Positions 30,901 through 38,981 of a stretch of 64,000 nt of DNA are shown in pieces. The notes beneath the pieces are model-generated. The model was not told the DNA's origin, searched no databases, and saw only the letters and a list, made by a program, of their open reading frames with translations. The DNA lies in contig JANRIG010000004.1 in the NCBI GenBank assembly GCA_033765235.1, positions 24,414 through 88,413 on the forward strand. The letters run 5' to 3'. The translations under genes were made by a program, and so were the position numbers. Position 1 is the first letter of the stretch; every line of letters begins with the position of its first letter. Origin of the DNA: JANRIG01 sp033765235 (lineage in GTDB: Bacteria > Bacteroidota > Bacteroidia > Cytophagales > UBA9547).

Positions 30901-32103
30901 GCAGACGGAGGCACACCCGGCAAGCTCAACAGCATATACGCTACCATACCCGACAATACTGCACCCACTATAAAAGTATCCATAGCTGTAGCTGCTGACA
31001 CATTGGAAATAAAATTTGATGAAATCATAGACAGCCTTTCTGCACTGAAAGCCAACTATTTATATGCTCAAAACCTATCTTCTCAAATAAGCAAAATCAA
31101 TGAAAAATCGGTGGTACTTGTACTAAATCCGGCTTTGCAATTGCAAACACCCTATCATGTGTCTGTAACAGGTGTAAAAGATTGTAAGCTCAACAGCAAA
31201 CTTGAAGCACGTGAGGCTACATTTTTTCTTACCCAAAAACCTGACTCATTTGATGTGGTTATCAATGAACTATTATTCAACCCCAATACCAACGGACAGC
31301 GGTTTGTAGAAATATATAACCGCAGCAGCAAATATTTTAATATGCGCAACTGGGATATCTCATCATTAGACAAAGACTTGGGCACGCTGAGGAGCATACA
31401 AAAGATAAGCAGAGACAATGAGCTCATGCGCCCGGCAGAGTACAAAGTGCTGAGTGTGAGCAAAGAAAATATCAAAAATTTTTACCCCAAAGCACCAGAC
31501 AGTACATTTATCAATATCAATAGTTTTCCATCGCTTGGCGACAAAGCTAATAATGAAGGAATAGTGATGCTTCTGACTCCGGAGCGCAAAACACTTGACA
31601 GGTTTGACTACTATGATGACTACCATACTAAGTTGCTCAGCAAAAAAGACGGAGTATCGCTGGAGAGAGTGAATGCAAATATGAAGACTAATGATGAGGC
31701 CACTTGGCAATCTGCAGCAGCGACCGTTGGATATGCTACACCCGGCTATGTGAACTCTCAAAACATGGCAGGAGGGTCTGTGGGTGAAGGGCAAGTCACA
31801 CTCAGTGCCAAAACATTTACGCCCGACGAAGATGGTATCAATGATGTACTGTACATTTACTTTAACTTTCCCAAGGCCGGGTACTCTACCAATGTGACTA
31901 TCATAGATGTGCATGGCAATATTACCCGCAGGCTAAAACGCAATGAAATAGCAGGCACCATGGGCACCTATGAATGGGACGGCACCAGCGATGAAGGCAC
32001 AAGGGTGCGCAGCGGATACTACAGCCTGTGGGTGCAAGTGTATGACGACACCGGCAAAGTGACCTACTTCAGAGACAAGGTGGTGGTAAATTCTACATAT
32101 TAG
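24949..32103 (+). CDS. Giant secreted protein with eight lamin-tail domains alternating with Ig-like domains
   Basis: The protein has 2384 residues and a signal peptide ending SPSILAQ. A LamG-like beta-sandwich follows at about 25-225. Eight lamin-tail domains begin near residues 333, 502, 765, 1038, 1307, 1575, 1839 and 2102; each opens with xINEIMADP-like and ends with a W...GGTPG motif. From the third on they alternate with Big_5-like Ig domains (FSESMDS motif), giving a period of about 265 residues. The C-terminus (TFTPDEDGINDVLYIYF...YEWDGTSDEG...SGYYSLWV) is a FlgD-Ig-like/CHU_C-type domain, as in T9SS type B cargo, not a type A sorting domain. Function is unknown; adhesion or extracellular nucleic-acid/matrix binding is possible. 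Confidence 0.88.
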   Translation: MVKLLKIALLSTFLFASPSILAQLTDDFADGDFSANPAWSGDIADYTVNGINQLQLNASVAGTSYISTPVSITNIANAEWYFQVRLNFAASTSNFARIYLVSDQPNLETNLNGYFLQLGETGSGDVFRLYRKTGATNTIIASGVTTLASAFHVDVKVTRDNAGLWTYYVKSVTSSSFGASEATVTDATHSTTSHFGFVSIYTVSNIQNFYFDNITVTSPPDLSSPSVSGINVLSESRLQINFNESVSTTSAGVAANYVVSTGINSPSNITVSGTASILDFANTFSGSTLHYITISGISDLSSNVMSAYVTTFIYTVTTPSAPATVSAINFRELVINEIMADPSTILGSTEYLEIYNTTNRDIALQGLVLIDGTTHRTINQNVTISALGYMVIVPTSAERTALLTDVPGIQVITLTGFGLTNGGEALQLTLPGANLIDSYTYASATKGKSWEQINPLLTTSGSFNWALSNATIGGTPGTANMPLTVGGGTVLTIPSDLAYRELVISEIMADPTGFNPAVEYLEIYNNGTRSLPLTGLILRDGTTNRTINYPVTVPASGYIVLVPNEADKTALLNIYPSIGVISLSGLSLTNSGEAQTLQLPSGTIIDSYTYPSATAGKAFEIRNPILTCSGTFNWTVTGAAAGGTPGTQNAAYSLAVTAMPISTTGISIINQSTLGVSFSSTFLANTATVSGNYIVSNSINNPMLVTLTANNTSATIAFNTIFVEFQSYTITISGIADPCGNTGGTRTFNFTYFPPVTYPGIGYRDVVINEIMADVSPAPGGVPAFDYIELYNKTNQTLLLNHLIIRDYASTGTYTDRNFPSNATIAGQAFAILCAAAAKSVFETSLPGVNIYTISGFAPSEEDKYALINTFAGNNTIDVVDYKYEWYRNTAKDDGGFALEQINPNTPCSGATNWSVTGLAKGGTPGAVNSIFSNTTDNTAPTVKGIYVASINQIKIGFSESMDSTTLKNSILFMIAGVSITGAVPNASSDSVSINFTPSLIVGNTYNISITGLRDCPGNTMTATSLQFGKGLQALPYQIIINEIYPDETPSFGLPAGEFVELKNNTNKIIDISGYKIKDATSEYIFPEGSNILPNEYVIVTAATKASLFQPYGKVIVPASFSSTLLNNDGDEIKLTNAADIIIDQMKYTSATYRDDSKNDGGYTLEKINPAITCTGDFNWKASNAPTGGTPGAQNSVLDAAATDTQIPTIKNSYMETLTRLMVIFSENMDSASVINVSNIISNTLAVNTIAVRGALKDTLEINFNQLAVEGTPYVLTLTSGYKDCSGNALITSTVSFGMGKKPARKNLIINELYPDENPSLGLPLGEFLELHNTTNQLLDLSGCSIGDDDDRYEFPEFTTISPNGYIIICASSKSALYQSYGKVISPSGYSSTFLSNEADLVILRNASGAELDRVSYTTAWYGNADKEDGGYTIERINPNAPCSSAANWKASVSSVGGTPGSINSVYSLDPDKVAPALIGNAVKSTKYEIGIAFSEPLDSASVSNAVYSPGTILSIVSFNQTTPTLDSILVSFNAVFETGVQYTLTLSGLKDCEGNILTTTAINFGIGRKALKNEIIINELMPDESPVAGLPEAEFVEIFNTTSDLISLNAFTLTDPSSKGKFPENAYILPKEHLILTSNSKNTLFTSYGRVYGLSSFPSLNSSGDFISLKDSNEAVINSVNYLDDWYSDPKKGDGGYTLERINPYKNCGGRSNWNVTKDESGGTPGKQNSIFSTGKDGVKPTYSGTYAISNQSFAVAFSEALDADSLKLADFSVAGILLSSYTLSSMNADTLLLSTQETLDSNKIYNLNINKIQDCSGESTGGFSFESALGVSPKKHRVAINEIMADPKPSIKLPEYEYIELYNASDSLYNLQGCYLYIDKSKVIIPAGIFIKPKNYLIVTNSKYKNEFTKYGLVAGLDGLSSITDNDEKIILTNNKGLKLSQVAFDAEWYGNSEKDNGGWSLERIDPTNPCAEATNWKASINADGGTPGKLNSIYATIPDNTAPTIKVSIAVAADTLEIKFDEIIDSLSALKANYLYAQNLSSQISKINEKSVVLVLNPALQLQTPYHVSVTGVKDCKLNSKLEAREATFFLTQKPDSFDVVINELLFNPNTNGQRFVEIYNRSSKYFNMRNWDISSLDKDLGTLRSIQKISRDNELMRPAEYKVLSVSKENIKNFYPKAPDSTFININSFPSLGDKANNEGIVMLLTPERKTLDRFDYYDDYHTKLLSKKDGVSLERVNANMKTNDEATWQSAAATVGYATPGYVNSQNMAGGSVGEGQVTLSAKTFTPDEDGINDVLYIYFNFPKAGYSTNVTIIDVHGNITRRLKRNEIAGTMGTYEWDGTSDEGTRVRSGYYSLWVQVYDDTGKVTYFRDKVVVNSTY

Positions 32104-32344
32104 AATAAAGTATAAAGGGTAAATTTTAAAGTTTTTTCCCTTATTGCATATTCCTCTCACCGTTGGGTATTATAAATATATAAACTATTTTTATAGGTTT
32201 TCAGAAACAAAATACGCAAATCTTATATTGTACATTTCATATTATTTTTCACCGTCTATACATCACTTCTCGGCGATGGCTAAACTAAAGCCGATTTATG
32301 TGATAATAAGCATATTTGCTACGGTAGCAGGCGCATTATTTATA
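32104..32344. other. Convergent intergenic region without a recognised gene
   Basis: About 240 AT-rich bp between the stop of the lamin-tail gene and the stop of the M1 peptidase. A 5-bp AAGGG/CCCTT stem with T-rich loop near 32115-32142 is too weak to call a terminator. A hydrophobic plus-strand frame starting at 32276 runs into the antisense of the peptidase gene and is not supported. Confidence 0.4.
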
Positions 32345-34852
32345 TTAATTAGTTTTATAATAATTTTTGAGCCTATCGCTTTTTTCGGCGGCTTTTATTC
32401 TTGCTATAGTTTGTGCTACATATTTTTTATCAAAGATATTTATGGCTCTATATGCAGCAAAGCGTACCCACTCACTGCTATGGCTCATAGCCTTGCGCTC
32501 CAGTAAGGTGAGTGCATCTTTGTATATTGCAGTATCGCAAAGGGTAGCCAGCTTGCCAAAGTTGATGATGATTTGGTAGTAGTCCATAGGTTTGCTGCCT
32601 GACAGCTTAGATTTGAGCCATGTGTATTTTGACGTGTCTTTAACAGAGACATAATATTCTGAAAGTGCTTCAATTATGTCAGGGTTTTGTTCGTTTTCAA
32701 ATGGTTGCAAATTCAATACAGAGTCATTGATTGCCAACTGTAGCAGTCCATAGAGAGATGCTGCTACCACAGCATAAGAGCTGTCTTGCAGACCTGTTTT
32801 GTATATATAGTGGTATTGAGGTTTCTTGCTTTTGGCCAATTTTTCTATAGCCATAGCACGCACATAAGGATAAGCATCTGCTTTGGCCATGGTGCATACT
32901 TGTTCTGATATTAAGGTAGTATCTACCCCTTTGTACTTGCTCAATGATGCCAAGGCAAGTTCTCTTATTTTCCAAAAAGGGTCTTTAAGTGCTCCTATGA
33001 GTGTGCTACGCACATAGGATGTGTCAAAATAATTAGCCAAAGCATCAATAGCTTGGTGCCGTGCGGGAAATGTATATCCTGCCTTGTATTGAAAGCAAAA
33101 TTCTTGCAATGTTTTTTTATGTGATACATCGGCTATAAGCTGTAGATTAGGATCAAATATTACTAGTTGGGGCATATTGGCACAAGGTATTTTTAGGGTT
33201 TGCGACGATGAACTTACATTGATAGGGTAAGTATATTTTACACTATCTATCCAGTAGTCTATATATGAATCAAACTTAAAAAGACGGCTATATATAGTAT
33301 CTTGCTGCTGGGCAATGGTGACATATAAGGTGTCTGCAATATATTTGTCAGATATATTGAGCTCAGGGTGACCGTTTCCTAAAAACCATTGGTCAAAAAA
33401 CGGGTTCAAATCTCTGCCTGTCACTTCTTCTAATACGAGTCTGAGGTCATGTATCTCTACAGACTTGTATGCATATCGTGTGAGATACAAGTGCAGTGCT
33501 TTAAAAAATGCCTCATCGCCCACATGCCTGCGCAACATATGCAGGGTACATCCTCCTTTGGAGTAGGAGTGGCTGTCAAACATATCGTCGGGCTTGTCAT
33601 GATAATAACGTATGATAGGCTCACGTTTGGTGTATGCTTCATATTTGTAATTTTCCATTTCTTCCATACGCAAGTATTCGGCAGCATCGGTGCCTGATTT
33701 ATATTCTTCCCATAGGTACTCGGAATAGTTTGCAAAAGACTCATTGAGTGGCAGATTTGCCCAACTTTCGCAGGTGAGCAAGTCGCCAAACCAGTGGTGA
33801 AAGAGTTCGTGTGCCACTATATTATCAAAGTTATGGTCTAAAATTTGGCGCGAATTTTTTTGCATAAAATCGCCAAACAGCGATGAAGTTGTATTTTCCA
33901 TAGCTCCTGACACATAGTCTCGCACTATCACTGATGAATATTTGGTCCAAGGATAGGGGTAGTTGAGCAATTTTGAAAAATAATCTATCATTTCAGGTGT
34001 GCGGCCAAATATAGCTTTGGCATGTGCCTTATAGTCAGGTTCTACATAATATTTTACTGGAATTTTTGGACAATATTTATAGGTGTAATCATGCTCTACC
34101 ACAGCAAAGTTGCCTACAGCCATCATGGTAAGATAGGGAGCATGAGGCTGCATCATACGCCAATAGTCGGTACGAAGGGTGTCATGCAGCATGGTAGAGT
34201 ATATGAGGTCACCGTTTGAGAGTGTTACGTATTTTTTGGGTACGGTGATGAATAGCTCTTGGGTCATTTTTTGGTTGGTAGCCTCTATGGTTGGGAACCA
34301 ACATGAAGAGGATTCAGGTTCGCCCTGTGTCCATATTTGAAAAGGTTTTGAGGGGTTGAGGCTGTCTGGTTGTATGAAAAACAGTCCTTTGTCTGATGAG
34401 ATGGCATCGCTGCCACTGAGTTTGAGCTCGTCGGGCTTGGCTATGTAGTCTATAAATATTTGCAATTCTGTATTTTTAGTGTATGTTTTGTCTAATGTAA
34501 TAGTCAATATTTTTCCATTATACTCATAGGTTAAAGTTTTAGGGGTTGGGCTGAGCAACTGCACTGCAATAATATCAAAACCCTTAGCATCTAATATTAC
34601 TTGATTTTGAGGATAAAAATAGGGCTTCAGTGTGAGTGTAGCTTTTCCTCTGAGTTGATGTTTGGGTATATCAAAGTCTACTTTGAGCAATGTATGTACT
34701 ATACTCATCTTTTTTTCTTTGGCAGGTTTGTAGGTGCTTTTTTCCGGAGCCCAAGCGGGTATTACGGTCTCTTTTTGCGTAGAAGGGGTTGTATTTTTGC
34801 TACAAGCACAAAAAATCATCAAAAATATACAAATAGCTATTGATTTTATCAT
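32345..34852 (-). CDS. M1-family metallo-aminopeptidase, lipoprotein
   Basis: This is a zinc aminopeptidase that trims N-terminal residues from peptides, here exported and lipid-anchored. I prefer the ATG at 34852 (MIKSIAICIFLMIFCACSK: hydrophobic core plus lipobox FCAC); an ATG at 34864 adds four residues. The catalytic site is complete: the substrate-binding GAMEN motif (YVSGAMENTTS), then zinc motif HELFHH and the downstream Glu in NESFANYSEY. The last ~240 residues look like HEAT-type helical repeats (ALKDPFWKIRELALASLSKYKG). The total of about 835 residues is normal for Bacteroidota M1 lipoproteins. Confidence 0.93.
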   Translation of the reverse strand: MIKSIAICIFLMIFCACSKNTTPSTQKETVIPAWAPEKSTYKPAKEKKMSIVHTLLKVDFDIPKHQLRGKATLTLKPYFYPQNQVILDAKGFDIIAVQLLSPTPKTLTYEYNGKILTITLDKTYTKNTELQIFIDYIAKPDELKLSGSDAISSDKGLFFIQPDSLNPSKPFQIWTQGEPESSSCWFPTIEATNQKMTQELFITVPKKYVTLSNGDLIYSTMLHDTLRTDYWRMMQPHAPYLTMMAVGNFAVVEHDYTYKYCPKIPVKYYVEPDYKAHAKAIFGRTPEMIDYFSKLLNYPYPWTKYSSVIVRDYVSGAMENTTSSLFGDFMQKNSRQILDHNFDNIVAHELFHHWFGDLLTCESWANLPLNESFANYSEYLWEEYKSGTDAAEYLRMEEMENYKYEAYTKREPIIRYYHDKPDDMFDSHSYSKGGCTLHMLRRHVGDEAFFKALHLYLTRYAYKSVEIHDLRLVLEEVTGRDLNPFFDQWFLGNGHPELNISDKYIADTLYVTIAQQQDTIYSRLFKFDSYIDYWIDSVKYTYPINVSSSSQTLKIPCANMPQLVIFDPNLQLIADVSHKKTLQEFCFQYKAGYTFPARHQAIDALANYFDTSYVRSTLIGALKDPFWKIRELALASLSKYKGVDTTLISEQVCTMAKADAYPYVRAMAIEKLAKSKKPQYHYIYKTGLQDSSYAVVAASLYGLLQLAINDSVLNLQPFENEQNPDIIEALSEYYVSVKDTSKYTWLKSKLSGSKPMDYYQIIINFGKLATLCDTAIYKDALTLLERKAMSHSSEWVRFAAYRAINIFDKKYVAQTIARIKAAEKSDRLKNYYKTN

Positions 34853-34941
34853 ACAGGATACCATGTACCGTAATATACAATTTGCAAAAATGCAAAAAGT
34901 AGTTGAAATAAAGTATTACACAGTTGTTTTTAAATATTGCG

Positions 34942-35072
34942 TACTGTAAGTCCCAAAATTATTTTTGATTTTATATACTCATTTACCCTCAAAGGTCTTA
35001 GGGATACGCTAAGACCTGGGTGAGTACTATAAGTCCCGAAATTATTTATGATATTTTATGCACATTTACACC
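34942..35072. repeat. Imperfect direct repeats flanking a 9-bp hairpin
   Basis: Copy 1 (34942-34988) and copy 2 (35025-35072) both start TACTRTAAGTCCCRAAATTATTT and agree at about four of five positions. Between them AGGTCTTAG (34993-35001) and CTAAGACCT (35009-35017) form a perfect stem with a 7-nt loop. The block lies between two minus-strand genes and contains no ORF. Confidence 0.75.
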
Positions 35073-35076
35073 TGTA

Positions 35077-37287
35077 TTAATTTTCCCACATATCCTTATT
35101 CATGGTGCCGAGCTCTATCACTTTTGGCAAACCTTCATACTTTTTTTCATCATTCCAGTACACTATGGTATTTCCTTTCATTTTCAGTCCTTTGTCTGTA
35201 AGGTCTATTTTTAGTCCGCTTGTACCTTGCGTTATTATTTTTACAATATTGTCTGTAATATTACAAGTGAGCTCAGGCACACCTGAGTCGGCTTCGTTTC
35301 TATTCATAGTTATGCCCCACACACCTGTATGCTCATCTTTATCGGCAATGAATGTGAAGCTTGATGGTCGAGTACGCACATATTGTTTCATCCAAGTAAG
35401 TACTTTTTCTTGTACAGTGTCGGGGTAGGTGTGGCTCATGCCCTGCTGCACTCTGAAGTATGGTGTTATGTTTTGTTTTTCGAGTAGTTTTTTCATTTGC
35501 ACATTTTGTTGATATAAAAAATCCTTATCGCCGCAAGATATGGCTATGGGTGTGTTGGTAAGGTTTCGAGCAATGTTTATTTTGGGTTTCTCGTTCCACA
35601 GCCCGCCTGCAAATACCCCCACTGCTGCCCATAAGTCCGGGGTACGTGTAGCCAGTGACCATGTGCCACCACCTCCCATAGAAAAGCCGTAAAGATATCG
35701 TCTGTCTTCATCTATTTTGAACATATTGTGTACTTTTTGATAAGCTTCCCACACATCTATTTCGCCTATGTCTTTGTATCTGGTATTGCCACGTCCAAAT
35801 GGCATGATGTGATATCCCCATCCTTGATTTTGCATATAGGTTTTGTTGCTGGTGTATCCCAATAGGTCGAGTGCTGAAGCAGCTGAGCCGAGCTGTGCCG
35901 ATAATCCGCTGAGATAGTGTGGGTTACCTGCCCCATGTAGTTCTACATATAGCGGATAGGCACGTGTGCTGTCCCAGTCTTTGGGTAGGTCAAGTGCAAA
36001 GTACTGCAGCGATTTATCGCGGGGTGAAATGTAGGCGATAATGATTGAAGCATCTGCATTCAAATAAGTTTTCCATAGGCCAGATTTGTTTTTAAAGCCT
36101 TCGTTGAGGTTGAGCATAAACTTAAATGTTTCGTTTCTAAGCGCAAAATTTTGATTTTTATACATTTGCAACTTGCCCCACTCAGATATACAGAGGCTTT
36201 TTACAGATTGTAAATGTGTGCAGAATAGTGCATTGCTTTTATTTGCCATAGTGATGCTATCCAATCTTGTTGTAAGTTCTTTAAGTGTGTTTTGAGGTAC
36301 ATATGCTGTAATATTGCCTATGGCAATTCTTTTCCCTGATATATTGTTGATCAATTCATAGCTGATATCATAATTTTGTAATTCATTTTTGGGTTCTATA
36401 TTTAATAATATTCTATTTACTTGTCCTGCCTTGAGGGCATATTGTTTTTTTACTATACTGTTGTATACTTGTAATGTGACAGCGTCAGGACTCATGACAC
36501 TGATGAGTGCAGAGGCTTTATCACCCAATTGCCAAATTTCACGTTGGTTGATATCTGTAGAGGCAAATGTATTTTTGGGGCTATCATAAGCTAATTTTTC
36601 GCACAATCCCGGAGTGGGTGTGCCTACCCATCCTCCTCCAATGCTTATTCTTTTTTGTTGTTTGGCATCTTTGTCTGTGTCATTTACCTGAATGGCTATG
36701 CCCATGGTAGGGTATTTGGCGGGTATCACCTCCATACTTGCCCATGGTAGGGATATGGTGTAAGTGGTAGTTTTATCTTTTTCGCTACGAATACCATTTG
36801 CAATATTTTGATTAAGTTGCATAGGCTTAAATTCACCTTTGAAAATCCATCTTTGTACTATCATTCCTTTGGCTGTGAGTGCTACATCCAAGGCATAGTC
36901 ATCAGCACCTACAGCACCTCTGGTATTAGCAGGCATAGTGCCTGAGCCTTGTCCTTCGGGGTCAATAGATATTTGCAATGCATCGTCTCGCCACAGATTT
37001 TCATTATTTTGATTGGAAGTATGCAAATCATCGTTTACTATTACATGTATCAGTAGGTTTTCATTGGTCATAGCCATCCATACTTTGGCTTTGAGCTCTG
37101 AGGAGGTATCTGCAAACGAAAATGTGGCATTGCCTTTTTTCCAACTTCCGTCGTCTTTGCTGAGCCACTTTAGGGTATTGTTTGCACTTTTTTGATACTC
37201 AGTGATGTACACTGAGTAGTTGGCATTGTCAATAAGCGTTTGACTGTACACATTTGCAACGCACAGTATGAGGATAAAATTTTTCAT
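35077..37287 (-). CDS. Secreted CBM9-like domain fused to an esterase-type alpha/beta hydrolase
   Basis: I chose the ATG at 37287 (MKNFILILCVANVYSQ), which gives a normal signal peptide; an ATG nine codons upstream does not. The N-terminal ~220 residues resemble family-9-like carbohydrate-binding/DOMON-type sandwiches (WMAMTNENLLIHVIVNDDLH, WRDDALQISIDPEGQG). After a linker, an alpha/beta hydrolase related to PHB-depolymerase/feruloyl-esterase-like enzymes carries the nucleophile Ser in YGFSMGGGG, a likely acid Asp in CGDKDF and the His in GMSHTYP. A ~100-residue C-terminal domain follows. The make-up suggests de-esterification of plant or microbial polysaccharide; the substrate is unknown. 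Confidence 0.8.
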   Translation of the reverse strand: MKNFILILCVANVYSQTLIDNANYSVYITEYQKSANNTLKWLSKDDGSWKKGNATFSFADTSSELKAKVWMAMTNENLLIHVIVNDDLHTSNQNNENLWRDDALQISIDPEGQGSGTMPANTRGAVGADDYALDVALTAKGMIVQRWIFKGEFKPMQLNQNIANGIRSEKDKTTTYTISLPWASMEVIPAKYPTMGIAIQVNDTDKDAKQQKRISIGGGWVGTPTPGLCEKLAYDSPKNTFASTDINQREIWQLGDKASALISVMSPDAVTLQVYNSIVKKQYALKAGQVNRILLNIEPKNELQNYDISYELINNISGKRIAIGNITAYVPQNTLKELTTRLDSITMANKSNALFCTHLQSVKSLCISEWGKLQMYKNQNFALRNETFKFMLNLNEGFKNKSGLWKTYLNADASIIIAYISPRDKSLQYFALDLPKDWDSTRAYPLYVELHGAGNPHYLSGLSAQLGSAASALDLLGYTSNKTYMQNQGWGYHIMPFGRGNTRYKDIGEIDVWEAYQKVHNMFKIDEDRRYLYGFSMGGGGTWSLATRTPDLWAAVGVFAGGLWNEKPKINIARNLTNTPIAISCGDKDFLYQQNVQMKKLLEKQNITPYFRVQQGMSHTYPDTVQEKVLTWMKQYVRTRPSSFTFIADKDEHTGVWGITMNRNEADSGVPELTCNITDNIVKIITQGTSGLKIDLTDKGLKMKGNTIVYWNDEKKYEGLPKVIELGTMNKDMWEN

Positions 37288-37386
37288 ATGAATAATATTA
37301 TTAATGATTTGCAATATATCAAGAGTGAAATATCTGTACTAAAAAATATGCATTTATTTTAGTATTAATTTAATTTTTTTAATATA

Positions 37387-37821
37387 TTAATAAGGTATTT
37401 TGATAGGGCTCACTGCCATATTGGAGCCTGCTTTGGCAAGCAACTTGCCTTCGGCATTCCACATATGTGCTTCTATATTGATGATAGTATTGCCTTTTTT
37501 GATGGATTTGGCTGTGACTTTGATGGTTTCGCCCATATGTGCACTGTGAAAAAAATCTACATGAAGGCTTATGGTAGGATAAAAATTTTCAGTGCCTAAT
37601 GTAAAAAATGCTATCCCAATTACTTCATCAAATATGCCTGCTATGACCCCCCCGTGCAGCATACCTACCGGGTTTGTCATTTCTTTGCGCACTATAAACT
37701 CCATTGTGAGTAGCCCTTCACTTGCTTCGAGCAGTGTGCCGTGTAGCCACACGCCAAATTGTGATGGGTTTGATGTAAGTTCCTTTCCTATAAGGCTTTG
37801 TAGGGTTTTTAATCTGGTCAT
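37387..37821 (-). CDS. PaaI-type hotdog thioesterase
   Basis: This is a 144-residue single hotdog domain with the active-site region NPVGMLHGGVIAGIFDEVIGIAFF (family pattern HGG...D/E). Members hydrolyse acyl- or aryl-CoA thioesters in the cytoplasm. It starts 12 bp after the stop of the sugar kinase gene, so the two are probably co-transcribed, although no metabolic link is evident. Substrate is unknown. Confidence 0.85.
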   Translation of the reverse strand: MTRLKTLQSLIGKELTSNPSQFGVWLHGTLLEASEGLLTMEFIVRKEMTNPVGMLHGGVIAGIFDEVIGIAFFTLGTENFYPTISLHVDFFHSAHMGETIKVTAKSIKKGNTIINIEAHMWNAEGKLLAKAGSNMAVSPIKIPY

Positions 37822-37833
37822 TATTATATATTT

Positions 37834-38865
37834 TTATCTTGAAATAATACTTATTTGGTCACTATTCATCAGGGTATTTACATCATCGAGGGTGCTTGTG
37901 TTCACATCGGCGGGTATATAGTGCTTGAGCGCACATGCAGCGGAGGCAAAATTCAATATTTTTTTATAATCTTTCCCAAAATGAATAAGACCATATATAT
38001 ATGCTGCCATGAATGCATCGCCTCCTCCTACACGGTCTACCATGTTGTGCATAGCGTACGTTTTGCCTGTGTATAGTTCATCATCGTGCCATACCATACC
38101 GCTAAGCCCGTGGTGTGATACATGGTGTATGGTGCGCAGTGTGGAGGCAACCGATTTTATATTGCTAAATTTTTGTGAAAACTGTGTACAAATACTGTGC
38201 AAATCATCGGGTGTCAATGTAGCGTTTTTTACGGTTTTTTTGCCTTTGGGTACTATGCCAAAATATATTTCAGGGGCATCAATACCTCCAAATACATGAT
38301 GAGTATGGCTTATCAAAGGTTCCATAATAGCAGCAGGTGTAGCACCATATTGCCATAGTTTGGACCTGTAGTTGAGGTCGGCAGATATGGTAATACCCAT
38401 ATTATGAGCTGCTTTCAGTGCCTCCAAAGTAGCATCTGCTGCTTTTTGTGATACTGCCGGGCTTATGCCCGACCAATGCAACCAAGTAGTACCCTTGAGT
38501 ATTGCCTGCCAGTCATAACCATTGGTACCTGCCTCAGCAAATGATGAATGTGCACGGTCATATACTACTTTGGCACCTCTCAAGCCTTGACCTGTCTCCA
38601 AATAGTAAAGCCCCATTTTGGTGCCTTTCCACACTATATTTTGAGTATTTACCCCCCATTTTTGCAATGATTGTGAAGCTGCTTGCGCTTGTATAGTGTG
38701 AGGCAAAGTAGTGATATACTGCACATTTTCGCCAAATATAGCCAGTGAAGCAGCCACATTGGCTTCTGCACCACCATAGCTTATATCTACTTTTTGTGCT
38801 TGCGCAAATGTTTCAAAATTTTGGGTGGACAGCCTTACCAGCAACTCACCAAAGCACGTAATCAT
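37834..38865 (-). CDS. PfkB-family sugar kinase, 2-keto-3-deoxygluconate kinase-like
   Basis: The 343-residue ribokinase-fold enzyme has the PfkB N-terminal signature region (YGGAEANVAASLAIFG) and the C-terminal active-site motif DRVGGGDAFMAAYIYG, whose Asp is the catalytic base. The YYLETGQGLRGAKVVYDRAHSSFA and WLHWSGISPAVS stretches are typical of KdgK. It probably phosphorylates 2-keto-3-deoxygluconate from uronate breakdown. Other PfkB sugars cannot be excluded. First gene of a two-gene operon with the thioesterase. Confidence 0.85.
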   Translation of the reverse strand: MITCFGELLVRLSTQNFETFAQAQKVDISYGGAEANVAASLAIFGENVQYITTLPHTIQAQAASQSLQKWGVNTQNIVWKGTKMGLYYLETGQGLRGAKVVYDRAHSSFAEAGTNGYDWQAILKGTTWLHWSGISPAVSQKAADATLEALKAAHNMGITISADLNYRSKLWQYGATPAAIMEPLISHTHHVFGGIDAPEIYFGIVPKGKKTVKNATLTPDDLHSICTQFSQKFSNIKSVASTLRTIHHVSHHGLSGMVWHDDELYTGKTYAMHNMVDRVGGGDAFMAAYIYGLIHFGKDYKKILNFASAACALKHYIPADVNTSTLDDVNTLMNSDQISIISR

Positions 38866-38981
38866 AGGCTTTAAAATCTAAGTTTTGTCATGCTGTAAAT
38901 ATAAGTATTTGCCTTGATGTGTCAAAGCTACAAATTTGAATGTACATGCGGGATAAAATTTACAGCAACCTATTCAATATC

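Noticed and set aside
31366..31914. 182-codon antisense frame within the lamin-tail protein gene
   Set aside because: Mirror of a real coding frame; His/Cys-rich composition with no domain; similar shadows occur at each repeat unit.
32276..32506. Plus-strand frame starting MAKLKPIYVIISIFATVAG, strongly hydrophobic
   Set aside because: Two thirds of it is antisense to the well-supported M1 peptidase 3' end, where AT-rich antisense easily looks like a membrane helix; no promoter or conserved pattern was seen.
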